64,000 bases of DNA, taken from the NCBI GenBank assembly GCA_020747015.1, contig JAGTJM010000016.1, positions 124,001 to 188,000 on the forward strand, written 5' to 3'. Each line of letters opens with the position of its first letter. The stretch's first letter is position 1. The notes under the pieces are model-generated. The model was not told the DNA's origin, did not search any database, and saw only the letters and a program-made list of their open reading frames with translations. Positions 22,700-32,926 of this stretch are shown in pieces. Both the position numbers and the translations under genes were made by a program. The stretch is from Pyrenochaeta sp. MPI-SDFR-AT-0127. Its lineage: Eukaryota; Ascomycota; Dothideomycetes; Pleosporales; Cucurbitariaceae.

Positions 22700-24663
22700 A
22701 TGGAGAAGGACGCTGATGCCGGAAACGGCAAGAATGTAGACGTCGAGTCAGGAAGAGAAGGCATTTCGCATTGGAAGATGATATTGGATCAGGGTGTTGT
22801 CACGAACGATATTGTCAACTGGGACTACGAAGGCGAGGGCACAGACGAAGACCCGTTTGTTGTCGAGTGGATAGAAAACGATCCAAGGAACCCCATGACA
22901 TGGCCAAAGACGAAGAAGTGGATCATGGCACTTACCGTCGCAAACTCAGTCCTTGTCGTATCATTCTGTTCGTCTGCGTTCTCTGGAGGTACGTCCATTA
23001 TTGTCTCAATTGACAGAACATGAAGAGCTAACACGGGACAGGAATCCAGCAGATCATGGTTGAATTTGGTGTTAGCCAGGTAGTCGTCACACTCGGTGTA
23101 TCGCTTTTTGTCCTTGGATTTGCTCTTGGACCTCTCCTGTGGGCTCCCTTCTCTGAGTTATATGGACGCCAAGTTGTATTCTTCGGCACGTACATTGCGT
23201 TTGTTGCCTTCAACGCAGCCTGTGCCGGAGCACCCAACATCTACGGTCTACTTATCCTTCGATTCTTCGCCGCGGCCTTTGGATCCAGCCCACTCACCAA
23301 TGCTGGCGGTGTCATCGCTGACTTGTTCAATGCAAACGAGCGTGGCCTGGCCATGAGTATTTTCTCCGCAGCGCCGTTCATGGGCCCTGTTTTGGGCCCA
23401 ATCATTGGTGGATTCCTTGGGATGACAGAAGGGTGGAGATGGGTCAGTGGTCTCATGGCCATTTGGTCTGGTGCCATCCTGGTCGTCGCTTCCGCCCTAG
23501 TCCCCGAAACGTATCCCCCAGTCCTGTTGAGGAAGCGTGCCGAGAGGTTATCGAAGATGTCTGGAAAGGTCTACAGATCAAGGACCGATATTGACCAGGG
23601 CAAGATCTCCCTCGGAGAAGCTTTCTCTACTGGCCTCAAGCGACCCTGGGTCCTCCTGTTCTGCGAGCCGATCGTCTTGCTCCTATCGCTGTACCATGCT
23701 ATCATCTATGGTATCTTGTACATGCTGTTCGGTGCGTTCCCGATTGTGTACCGCCAGGGCCGAGGTTGGAATGAAGGTGTCAGTGGTTTACCATTCGTGG
23801 CTGTCGCCATTGGTGTCCTTCTGGCCATCACCTACGTTATCGTGTTTGATAACAAGCAATACATGAAGAAGGTTAATGCATCGGGTGTCGGCTACACCAC
23901 CCCAGAGGCACGGCTACCAATGTGCATTGTCGGCGGTATTGTCCTTCCCATTGGACTGTTTTGGTTCGCATGGACCAATTCGCCTTCGGTGCATTGGGCG
24001 GCTAGTGTGGTTGCTGCGATTCCATTTGGGTTCGGCATGGTCCTTATCTTCCTCTCAATCATGAACTACCTTATCGATTCGTATACGATCTTTGCGGCAT
24101 CTGTGCTGGCGGGCAATGGTATCATTCGATCGGTCTTTGGTGCTGCCTTCCCTCTCTTCACCAAGGAGATGTACGATGGCCTCGGCATTCACTGGGCGTC
24201 TTCGATTCCCGGCTTCCTTGCCATCGCCTGCGTTCCGCTTCCCTTCATCTTTTACAAGTACGGCGCCGCCATCCGAAAGAAGTGCAAGTACGCCGCGCAA
24301 GCCGATGCTTTCATGCAGCGCATCCGTGGGCAGCAGGCGGCACGAGCAGCACAACTAGAACAAGCATCTGGAGAAGATTCCGCCGATACTTCACGCGCCG
24401 CGACACTTCAAGCTGAGGAAGAAGTCGAACAGGAGGCTCACAAGGAGGAAAGCGCACCCAGGTTTGAGCAAATGAAGGCTGAGAAAGAGACGGATGGTGA
24501 CGTTTTGAAGAAGGTTCAGACGGGACGATCTACAAGAAGTAGGAGGTCTGTACGCGCGGGAGATGATTACTATGACAATCCATTTGAGATTGATCGAGTG
24601 AACACACGGGAGAGTTTTGTGGGAAGGCCCAGGGCAAGCAGCCGGGCGAGCAACCGAAGATGA
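22700..24663 (+). CDS. MFS transporter, DHA1-type (polyamine/drug family)
   Basis: Two exons, 22700-22988 and 23042-24663 (intron GTACGT...GGGACAG), 636 residues. The start is the ATG of MEKDADAGNGKN. A hydrophilic N-terminus of about 75 residues contains DPFVVEWIENDPRNPMTWPK, the segment that precedes helix 1 in fungal DHA1 carriers. About 12 hydrophobic helices follow; loop 2-3 carries motif A as APFSELYGRQ, and motif C is represented by PFMGPVLGPIIGGF. The central loop lies around KRAERLSKMSGKVYRSR. The C-terminal cytosolic tail of about 110 residues is unusually long and charged, ending in Arg/Ser-rich repeats. Members export polyamines, azoles or other small molecules across the plasma membrane. 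The substrate is unknown; neighbours give no clue. Confidence 0.85.
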
Positions 24664-25099
24664 AGAACATTGATTTGCATTGAGAAGTTGGCGTTTACAC
24701 ATGTGGTAGCATATTAAGGACGGATTTTGATTCAAGCAAGACGCATCAGCATTGTATACCCCTCTCTTATATAGGTTTAATTTCAAGATATACTAAAAGC
24801 TTCTCTGTGGTCTTGGTCAAGCGTTATGAGATGCCGTTTTCGGTAATGACGATCATCACCACCACGGGTAATTGACAAGGGTGAGCAATATGGGACCTTC
24901 CGACAATAGACCGTCCGACCGGCATTGTTTCACGAACTCCACTGTAAAACTACCGTCCGGACACATTGCTACCTCTTGACTTCCAGAATGTGTTTCCAAC
25001 ATTGTCACCCTCGCGCTCTTCTTAGTTCTGTACAGTCGCTTCTGTTCATGAGTAACTTATTCTTTGGCTCGCATTGCAACAACTGAGCTTGTATAAGTA
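24664..25099. other. Intergenic spacer
   Basis: About 440 nt between the MFS and mannosidase genes, both on the plus strand. It contains 3' UTR and promoter; no other feature was seen. Confidence 0.5.
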
Positions 25100-26896
25100 A
25101 TGCCACGAGTTCGCACTCGACACATCACTACTTGCGTATTTATCGTTGTTTGGGTCTATTGCTTCCTCCCGAAGGAAGAGACAATCGCATTTGTCTCGCA
25201 CTACAGCCATGGTTCATCCCAACGCGGAACGGCCGCTTTGGCATTGTACATGAATCATCCAACCCATGTTCCACGCATAATCGCGAATAAGAGCAGCTTC
25301 GATTGGAGCTCAGTACCATTCGTCTATCCACCAATACTCACGCCAAAGCTTCCGGCGCCTTTTACGAATCGTCCACGTATACAACGCGAGTTGAAGTCCG
25401 AGCTCCGAAGCGCAGCCGCAGTACAAGAGCAAAGACGATTAGAGGTGAAGAGAGTGTTTGAGAAGAGCTGGGGAAGCTACAGGAAGCAAGCATGGATGAA
25501 GGACGCATTGAAGCCGATAAGCGGGGAGTTTGTGGACCAATTCTCTGGCTGGGCTGCAACACTGGTGGACAGTCTGGATTCACTGTGGATAATGGGCATG
25601 CGGGACGAGTTTTACGAAGCGGTCGAGGCTGTGGCCACTATCGATTTTGGACAGAGTACAGCCGCAACGGTGAACATGTTCGAGACGTGTATCCGGTATC
25701 TGGGCGGACTCATTGCAGCCTACGATTTGAGCGGACATGAAGTATTGAAAGTGAAAGCGATCGAGGTGGGTGATTTGCTGTATGCTGGATTTAACACTAG
25801 AGATGGCATGCCAGTCGACTTCATTCACTTCGAGAACGCGAAGCTAGGGACAGGCTTGACGGTTGAAGGCACGGTGGTTAGCGCAAGCCCTGGAACGATT
25901 ACCCTGGAGTTTAGCAGGTTGAGTCAGATCACAGGGAACGATAAGTATTACGCAGCGGTATCGAGGGTCATGGACGTATTCTACGAAGGTCAGAATGCTA
26001 CGAAGCTGCCTGGGATGTGGCCAATGCATGTATCCATGAGGGAAATGGATGTTGTTACGGGATATCAATTCACGATTGGCGGGAATGCAGATTCACTGTA
26101 CGAGTATCTACCAAAGGCCCACGCACTGCTCGGTTCAGCAGATGCAAGCTCGAGGAAGTACGAATCAATGTCTCGCGCTTTCCTGGATACAGCAATGAAC
26201 GAATTGTTCTTTGCACCGATGATACCAGGAAAAGAAGACATTCTTATTTCAGGAAATGTCGATGTACTAGCGGATGGCCCATCCCTTGACCCAGAAAGTG
26301 AGCATCTATCCTGCTTCATCGGTGGCCTATTCGCACTCAGCGGGCGCTTGTTCCAGAGCGATGAATATCTCGAGATGGGAGCAAAGCTAGCTCGCGGGTG
26401 CGCATACGCTTATGACTCCTTTCCAACGGGCGTCATGCCAGAACGGTACAATATGGTGCTGTGCCCCGGAGCAGACCACCGCAAGCCCTGCGCATGGAAC
26501 GAAGAACGCTACGCCGCTGAAGCTGCTGAACGTCCTCAGTACCGGTCAAATCTGCCAAAGGGCTTCACAACGGCAAAGGATCCTCGATACATTCTACGCC
26601 CCGAAGCCATTGAATCCGTCTTTGTACTCTGGCGCATCACAGGCGACCCAGTCTGGCGCGAGGTTGCGTGGGACATGTTTGAAGCAGTATCCAACGCGAC
26701 AAGCACAAAGTATGCCAATGCGGCTATTATGGATGTGACGGTGATTGGGTCGCGGAAAGAAGACTACATGGAAAGCTTCTGGCTGGCAGAGACGCTGAAG
26801 TATTTCTATCTGTGTTTTGCGGATCGCGACTTGATTAGCTTGGACGACTTTGTGCTGAACACGGAGGCCCATCCATTTCGGCTGTCAAAGGCCTGA
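25100..26896 (+). CDS. Class I alpha-1,2-mannosidase (GH47)
   Basis: Single exon, 598 residues. An N-terminal hydrophobic stretch (TTCVFIVVWVYCFLP, residues 10-24) fits a type II signal anchor, so the enzyme should sit in the ER/Golgi lumen. The GH47 barrel begins near KSWGSYRKQAWMKDALKPIS. Family landmarks follow in order: DSLDSLWIMGM, GGNADSLYEY, SEHLSCFIGGLFALSGRLF, RPEAIESVFVLWRITGD, ESFWLAETLKYFYLCF and the terminal VLNTEAHPFR, whose Thr coordinates calcium. Class I enzymes trim alpha-1,2-mannoses from N-glycans. A short stem of about 80 residues separates anchor and domain. Whether this is the ER MNS1 type or a Golgi/secreted paralogue cannot be decided; sequence divergence from textbook MNS1 suggests a paralogue. 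No intron is needed. Confidence 0.88.
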   Translation: MPRVRTRHITTCVFIVVWVYCFLPKEETIAFVSHYSHGSSQRGTAALALYMNHPTHVPRIIANKSSFDWSSVPFVYPPILTPKLPAPFTNRPRIQRELKSELRSAAAVQEQRRLEVKRVFEKSWGSYRKQAWMKDALKPISGEFVDQFSGWAATLVDSLDSLWIMGMRDEFYEAVEAVATIDFGQSTAATVNMFETCIRYLGGLIAAYDLSGHEVLKVKAIEVGDLLYAGFNTRDGMPVDFIHFENAKLGTGLTVEGTVVSASPGTITLEFSRLSQITGNDKYYAAVSRVMDVFYEGQNATKLPGMWPMHVSMREMDVVTGYQFTIGGNADSLYEYLPKAHALLGSADASSRKYESMSRAFLDTAMNELFFAPMIPGKEDILISGNVDVLADGPSLDPESEHLSCFIGGLFALSGRLFQSDEYLEMGAKLARGCAYAYDSFPTGVMPERYNMVLCPGADHRKPCAWNEERYAAEAAERPQYRSNLPKGFTTAKDPRYILRPEAIESVFVLWRITGDPVWREVAWDMFEAVSNATSTKYANAAIMDVTVIGSRKEDYMESFWLAETLKYFYLCFADRDLISLDDFVLNTEAHPFRLSKA

Positions 26897-27301
26897 AGAA
26901 CAAGTGATGAATCAATGGCTCTTCCCAACATGCGTGTACGTAAAAGGCGTGGGCTGAGGATGACGGACATAATCGAAACAAAACTCCGCTGCCCCACTAT
27001 TTGCAGCCCGAGCCTGTGGCGCCCCTGAACCATGATTGGTGTGCCTGGTTTCCAAACCGGCTGCTAGCGTTGCGCCCCCCTTGATCAAGCTTCAACAAAC
27101 CACCCATTGCTCTCTTTCCCTCCCTCACCCCACGACTGCTACGTCCAGTGCACTTCTTGCACAGTCACTCTTTCTCGTACCGTCACTCATTTTTCTTTTA
27201 ATTAATCCCTTCGTTGAAGCACTCCTTTTGGCCTCTGCGGACTCGACCAACGTTGCAGGAGCCTTTCATTCCTAAATATCCTTAGCAGACAATTATCCAA
27301 T
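26897..27301. other. Intergenic spacer with pyrimidine-rich leader
   Basis: About 400 nt; the last 200 are C/T-rich, as often found before highly expressed fungal genes. Promoter of the GH17 gene; no additional gene. Confidence 0.5.
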
Positions 27302-28347
27302 ATGCGTTTCTCGACCGTAGCAGCTGCCTTGGCAGCCTCACCCGCCATTGTCTCTGCGGCCAAGGGCACCATGGGCTTCGCTCTCGGAACGAAGCTGCCC
27401 AGCGGATCATGCAAAACTCAGCAGGACTATGCTGATGATTTTGATTCTATCAAGAGCGGATCCGGTGCCACCATTGTCCGTGGCTACGCAGCGTCGGACT
27501 GTGATATGGCAAAGAACGCCCTTCCTGCCGCCAAGGCGAAGGGCTTCAAAGTTGTCCTTGGTATCTGGTATGGCGCCGAGACCAACTTTCGCTCGTATGG
27601 CCTGCTAATTCACTGCGAACAGGCCTGATGTCGAGGAATCCTTCAACAAGGACCTCAAAGCCATCACTGACGTTGCCCAACAATACGCCGATACCATCTA
27701 CGCCGTGACCGTCGGTTCCGAAACTCTCTACCGCGGTAACTTCACCGGCGAGGAGCTCAAGGGCAAGATCAGCACTGTCAAGTCGAAGCTGCCCTCGGGC
27801 ATCAAGGTCGGCACCGCAGACAGCTGGAACAAGTTTGCAGACGGCACCGGTGATGCCATCATCGGGACAGCCGATATCATCATGGTCAACGCATTTGCCT
27901 TCTGGCAAGGTGCGAGCAGGGACAACGCCACGCACGTTTACCTCGATGATATGTATCAGGCGGTCACGCATATCGAGAAGATCGCAGGTGGAGCAGATAA
28001 GAAGCCCGAGATCTGGTAAGTCCTAGTCCAGCTCACTCTCTCCTCTCAATGATTTGGGTCGTTTTGGACATTGAACTAACAATCGCTACAGGAATGGCGA
28101 GACCGGCTGGCCCACGGCTGTTGGAACCGATTACGACGAGGCAAAGGGTGGCCTCGAAAATGCCGAACACTTTTACCAGCATGGCTTCTGCTCGCTCCTC
28201 GACTGGGGTTACAACGCGTTCTACTTTGAGGCTTTTGACGAGCCATGGAAGCCAGCGTCCATTGGTGACAACGGCAAAGCGGCAGATGAGACGGCCTGGG
28301 GCGCCATGACTGCAGACAGGAAGACGAAGTTCTCGCTGAAGTGCTAG
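27302..28347 (+). CDS. Secreted endo-1,3-beta-glucanase/transglucosidase (GH17, Bgl2-like)
   Basis: Three exons: 27302-27567, 27623-28015 and 28092-28347; 304 residues. The signal peptide is MRFSTVAAALAASPAIVSAA, with likely cleavage after the Ala run. The mature protein starts KGTMGFALGTKLPSGSCKT. GH17 catalytic sites are visible: the acid/base Glu in VTVGSETLYRG and the nucleophile Glu in NGETGWPT, the latter created across the second intron (TG|G). FYFEAFDEPWK is the conserved C-terminal strand. In yeast, Bgl2 is an abundant wall protein that cuts and rejoins beta-1,3-glucan. No GPI signal or Ser-rich tail is present, so this is the short soluble wall type. Both introns split a Trp codon after TG. 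Length is normal for the family (about 300-313). Confidence 0.9.
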
Positions 28348-28840
28348 ATGGGCCCGGTCTATCCGAGGAAGTTCTTGTTCAATTGCTAAGCGCTCATAAA
28401 TAACGGGGATGGTATATAGCGCGGGAAGGAAGTTGAAAAATACGAAAATTGCATATCGGTTTAGACGCATCGCATTGGCTTGGGAAACTACGGCGCCTAT
28501 CGTCCTTTCATGTACGGTAATTTTGCATTGGGTTAGGGTACTCTATCAACATATGGAGGTTTCTGTTGATTGCTCATCAACATGCCTTGATGCTCAGTCC
28601 CGTTGTGATACACACTTGTAATCGACACACAATTTAGGTCCAATGCTCTATTTACATAGTTTTTCTTAGGTACGGAGCAGCACTGCAGCATCAGGTAAGT
28701 GCTAGGTTGAAACTCCTGGTCCCGGTAGTGACAACGTGAGTTCGCATATTCAATGATCTACCCTTATGTTCGTTAGATTCCGCTCATCAAACAACACAGC
28801 ATCATTGATTTTATGAACCACAATCCCAGTCCAAACCAGC
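28348..28840. other. Intergenic spacer before the 5S rRNA gene
   Basis: About 490 nt: 3' UTR of the GH17 gene and upstream flank of the 5S gene. No other signal. Confidence 0.5.
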
Positions 28841-28959
28841 ACATACGACCACAGGCGAAGGACAACACTGGATCCCGTTCGCTCTCCAAACGTTAAGCCT
28901 TCGACCGGCGGATTAGTAGTCAGGTGGGTGACCACTGGCGAATCCCCGCTGTTGTATGT
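28841..28959 (+). rRNA. 5S ribosomal RNA
   Basis: A 119-nt segment begins ACATACGACC and ends GTTGTATGT; the two ends pair to form helix I, as in filamentous-ascomycete 5S rRNA. Internal landmarks are TTAAGCC, GGATTAGTAGTCAGGTGGG and TGACCACTGGCGAATCCC. A T-run (28963-28969) follows and serves as the Pol III terminator. The GGCGAAGG / CCTTCG pair keeps helix II although its sequence differs from the common Neurospora-like form. Single dispersed 5S copies are normal in Pezizomycotina. A variant or ageing copy cannot be excluded. Confidence 0.88.
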
Positions 28960-29603
28960 TTATTTTTTTCTTTGGCCTTTTGTTTTCCATGTCTAGGCTT
29001 GAATCTCGACGTTTGACTTGTTTCTTCAGAGTTTTCATGACAATTTTGTTTGGCTGTCGTGATTGCAAAGTCCCAAATTGTAACTGCGTTTATCGCTGAA
29101 CTCGCTTTAGAACAGTGGGCAAAATTCTTCTCAAGCTTCACAAAATTCATGTCCGTTGAGCAGTATTGTAGCATAGAGCCGTCGATTGTTTTGGTCTCGG
29201 GTTGTTATTGGTACTGATGTTGGTTGTGGGGAGTCGATCTGAGAGTTTTGCCCTCCCCATGCCGGTGCTCCAATTCTTCTTACGTTTAGGATACTCCCAT
29301 TTCCTCGCGAGTTCGATGTGTGGATATCTCTGTACTCGAGTGCGTACGGGCCTTTTGTTATGTCGGGCAAACGACTTAAATGTTTCGACGGAATAGCTGA
29401 GCTCTTTGTTCAGCGTTCAACTGTATCTGACATACTAAGTAGGAATAATGCTGTACCCCTCAGCCGTCATTCCCTTAGTTTGATATTTTTTTATTGAAGC
29501 CTGAGGCTCGACTTAGCGTCATTTTGAAGACACGTTCAGCCGTGGGTACTTGGCCGTGGACAGTCGGCCAGCTCGAGGAACATACAAGCTTGACCCTGTC
29601 CTT
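28960..29603. other. Intergenic, no gene seen
   Basis: About 640 nt between the 5S gene and the 3' end of a minus-strand regulator. Nothing recognisable beyond the 5S terminator. Confidence 0.45.
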
Positions 29604-31431
29604 TCATGGGGTTGCCACCTTGAACTGCGCAAACAGAACCCTAAGGTCCAGCCATGCGAAGACTTCAGTCGATGGGAAGAGATCGAGGAAGTCTTGAAAA
29701 ACTCCCTCATTCATGTCTAGTGCCAAAGCGCGAAGGTGCAGGCCGAGGTGGTCCCGAAACCACAGCTGCTCAGGTCTGCCAAGTACCGACGAGACCACAG
29801 TCCCAATCATCAGACTCCACGTAATAGCATTATTAGTTTCCGTTGAACGTTCGTGGATAAGGGATGGGGTGCAGCCTGCGATGCTCGCTAGCATGGACCT
29901 GGTCTGCTCTGTGGCCAATGCTGCCGTTGCGGGCATGATTTCATAGGTGATATCAGGGACAGTCTCTAGGAGTAATGGTAGTAGTGCTCTCATCAGGCGC
30001 GGTATCAAGAGTTCGCACAACCGTGTTTGTGGTGGTAATGTTCTGGGTCCAACCCAGAAGTATATCTGGAAAGTCTCTGCAAGAAGAACTTCGACTTCCG
30101 TGAAACTATGCGCAATCTCCTTTTGTGCGGATAAAACCTCCAAGATTGTGCATTCGGTGTCGTACAGCGGTAGCTTGATATAGTCATCAATCTTTACGGG
30201 TATTGGTGGTTGTGCAAAGGCAATCCCAAAGAAGAACAAGTGGCTGATGATATTATGCATGGGCTGGGAGAGAGGCGGCAAGTTTGAGAGCGCGATCTTG
30301 GTGCAGCGAGCCGTTTCAAGTGTCACATACATCGGGGCAAATGTTGCTGGAACGGTGGCGAGGTACGGGATTCTTGGTGGTTCAACGAGTTGCATAGCGA
30401 CCATGACCTCGCACCATTGTACTGCCTTGATAGACCACGGAGGGGCAGATTGTAGCCCCTTCGACACGTCGCCATTGCCTCGTAATGTGAGGACTCGGAG
30501 CAGCGCATTGCGGTGTAGTTCCGCGGTACTGAATATTCCAGAGTAGCTCTGCTGAACGTTAGTGTTTTGCTCGGCAACAAGTGATATGAGTCATCTTAGA
30601 GTGAAGAGTGAAGGGAGTACATACTGCGGTAGCCGTAATGCATGCCAAACAATTCACAAGATAATCAGGGTACACCCCAGTCTCTGCTGCTTTCTTCAAC
30701 GCTGCTTGTAACCCTTTAAGAGCACAACTGTAGTACCACTGAAGTTCTTCTGAATCAAGGGGGCCTGACATTCCCTCACGCATTATGACAGTGGCGTAGA
30801 GCCACAGGATAAATGAAGACTTATGCTTCGACATGTTCCCTAGGATGGTGTTCTCGTTGTTGAAAGAGACTAGAGAGAATTTTGACTTGTCCGAGTATTT
30901 ATCGTCCGAGCAGGGTATCTCTTCGGGGCATGAAGTGAGGAAGAAATAGATGATATGGTCGTACCTCCGTCCGATGTTCGGTAGTTGATTGAAAGGGTCT
31001 AAGGTGTCCATACCGAGCAACTTTAGGGGACTAGGGAGAACAACAGACTGAACACTGTTTCTCCTCATTTGAAGCTCCTTCTGGGTTTCATCGTCATCCT
31101 TCACCGTCCAAGTAGTGCTCGCGGCTGGCGATAGCGAAAGTTTTTCCCGATTCTGCTTGGAGATTTCCTTATTCTTGTTCACCCATTCCCGTGCTTTCTT
31201 TCTAACGACTATGTCTTTGGACGGGTCCGAATGATCCAGAAACTCGAGTTTAGTGGTCGTGCTCATTGTTGGCAGGTCTATTGCAAAGGTCGGTTGCATT
31301 TGCTGGAAGAACTTCCGTCCTTTGCCTTTCTGGGACATCTCTTTCTGTTGTCCACCCCGCTGCCGTGGAGGGGCCAACATGTTGGATATAGGCTGCCCGT
31401 AAGACATTCTGCGGACCTCAAGGCTCATCAC
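29604..31431 (-). CDS. Fungal-specific regulator-like protein without zinc cluster
   Basis: Two exons, 31431-30625 and 30548-29604, give 583 residues. The 76-nt intron (GTATGT...CAGCAG) joins CLACITATA to SYSGIFSTAELHRNALL in frame. The N-terminus is basic and low-complexity (LAPPRQRGGQQKEMSQKGKG), then KKAREWVNKNKEISKQNREK. From about residue 130 an all-helical region follows, with DPFNQLPNIGRRYDHIIYFF, YYSCALKGLQAALKKAAETG and an HRNALLRVLTLRGNGD block. This matches the 'Fungal_trans_2' type middle domain of ascomycete regulators that lost or never had a Zn2Cys6 domain. No Cys cluster or other DNA-binding motif is visible. Regulatory role is inferred only from this architecture; targets are unknown. 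Confidence 0.7.
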
Positions 31432-32413
31432 CGCGTTGGTGGAAGCGGTGCTTCAGACTGATGTTGGTGTCCAGGTCGTCGTGCAAGAGTTCGGTTTCCC
31501 AAAAGGCCATAACGCGTTACACGAAAAGGCGCCGGGGGGTGATCGTCAGAGTGAAAGACGGGGTGCATGATCGTCCGGAACAGGTTCCAAGGCGGGTGAC
31601 TAGCCACCAGAAGGTCAAAGTCACGTCTTGCAAGTGGATGGCCAATAGCAATATCAGCAATCAGCATCGCCACTGGGCTAGAACACCAGGCAGACCCAGC
31701 AGGTGGCTTCAGCTCTCCGAGCCAATCCTCAATTTCCCTGACGAGAAGACGGGTCGTAAAATTGTTGGTGAAAGGTGTGGGACAAATCAGATGGCAAGGA
31801 AGATAATCCGAGATGGCGTGTGCGGGGAACAGACGCGAGACCCGAGGCTGGCATATAGGCTACCGACACGGCCTTTCTCATGAATCGATGGGCAACGAAG
31901 ACGGCCCGGAACCCTGAGGCTTTGCTGAGCAAGGTCATCACGAAGGCTGGTTAGGTAATGAGAGGCAACTTGACTCGATATCGACGACGAGAGCTGCGTT
32001 GTTCCGTGCGACCCCCGAATAAGCAACGCCAGAACATGATTCAAGAACATCAAAGCCTGAGCACAACTGCGGGGCAAAACACCAGATCCAAGAAGAGGCT
32101 CGCTTATCGATGTAAGGTACTAGGAACCAATATGATGACTTGCGCTAAAGATCTACCCTTACGAGTGGATCAACGGGTCAGTCCATCCGCCCACTGCGAG
32201 TCACTAGGTCAAGGGGGATCTATGCTTTCAGCCATGTTGGAGAGCCTCAATACGACGGTGGTGTTGTCCGATCAGTCATGGCACAGAAGCTAGTATGCAT
32301 TGCTGCCCAGTGAGTATGGTGGATGGATCCTCCTTTGTCCCTCCTCAACAATTCATAGCCTGTGATCCCAAGGATGATCGATAGAGGGGTGGCCTGTAGC
32401 GGCATTCAAGATA
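31432..32413. other. Intergenic with unresolved overlapping ORFs
   Basis: About 1 kb. Minus-strand ORFs at 31428-31673, 31729-31941 and 31787-32077 and plus-strand ORFs at 31461-31883 and 31958-32293 overlap one another. None has a recognisable domain or joins by convincing splice sites. A decayed gene is possible but not supported. Confidence 0.35.
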
Positions 32414-32755
32414 TCACTTCAGACGGCCTCCTTTTGCTGTTTTTTTTGCCTTGAAGCTTTGACTCTTGAGGTTACATCTCTCCAACTTTACGTAGCGAGT
32501 ACTACCAACCGCAAAGACAACAACATAACATGACATTACAAGCAGAAGTATCCATGGTACAGGACAACCTATGATATTATCGCCAGCCTGTGCCTGATGT
32601 TTGAGAGCGGAGATCTCCGCGAATCCCCTGTATACGACCAATGTGAAGACCACAAACGTGAGGAGCAATCCCTGCACCACAATTCTTGTATGATACGTAG
32701 TGCAAAGTGATATTTTTACGCAATAATAGTAACGTGCTTTGAAAACCCTACACAA
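32414..32755 (-). CDS. Possible small membrane protein
   Basis: A 113-codon frame with two clear hydrophobic stretches, VQGLLLTFVVFTLVVYRGF and VPWILLLVMSCYVVVFAVG, separated by a short polar loop, and a basic C-terminus (SFKAKKTAKGGRLK). The pattern is that of a two-helix membrane protein or the tail of a longer one whose 5' exons I could not find. Family unknown. It may be a fragment of a decayed multi-pass gene. Low confidence. Confidence 0.25.
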   Translation of the reverse strand: MCRVFKARYYYCVKISLCTTYHTRIVVQGLLLTFVVFTLVVYRGFAEISALKHQAQAGDNIIGCPVPWILLLVMSCYVVVFAVGSTRYVKLERCNLKSQSFKAKKTAKGGRLK

Positions 32756-32926
32756 TATGAAGATCTGTGCAGGGCATCAGATGGTTGTTTGTTCTATTGA
32801 GATCGGAGACTTCTGTCAAGTTGCAGGGGGAAAGAGTACATCTCAGGGTAAGTCAGCTTAAATGTTCTTAGATTTCCGCAGTTCTATTGCACAAGAACAT
32901 ATTGCTATAGAGCCACCCAACACTAT

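Noticed and set aside
31432..32293. Candidate gene from overlapping minus-strand ORFs
   Set aside because: Frames could not be joined with plausible splice sites and no family was recognised.
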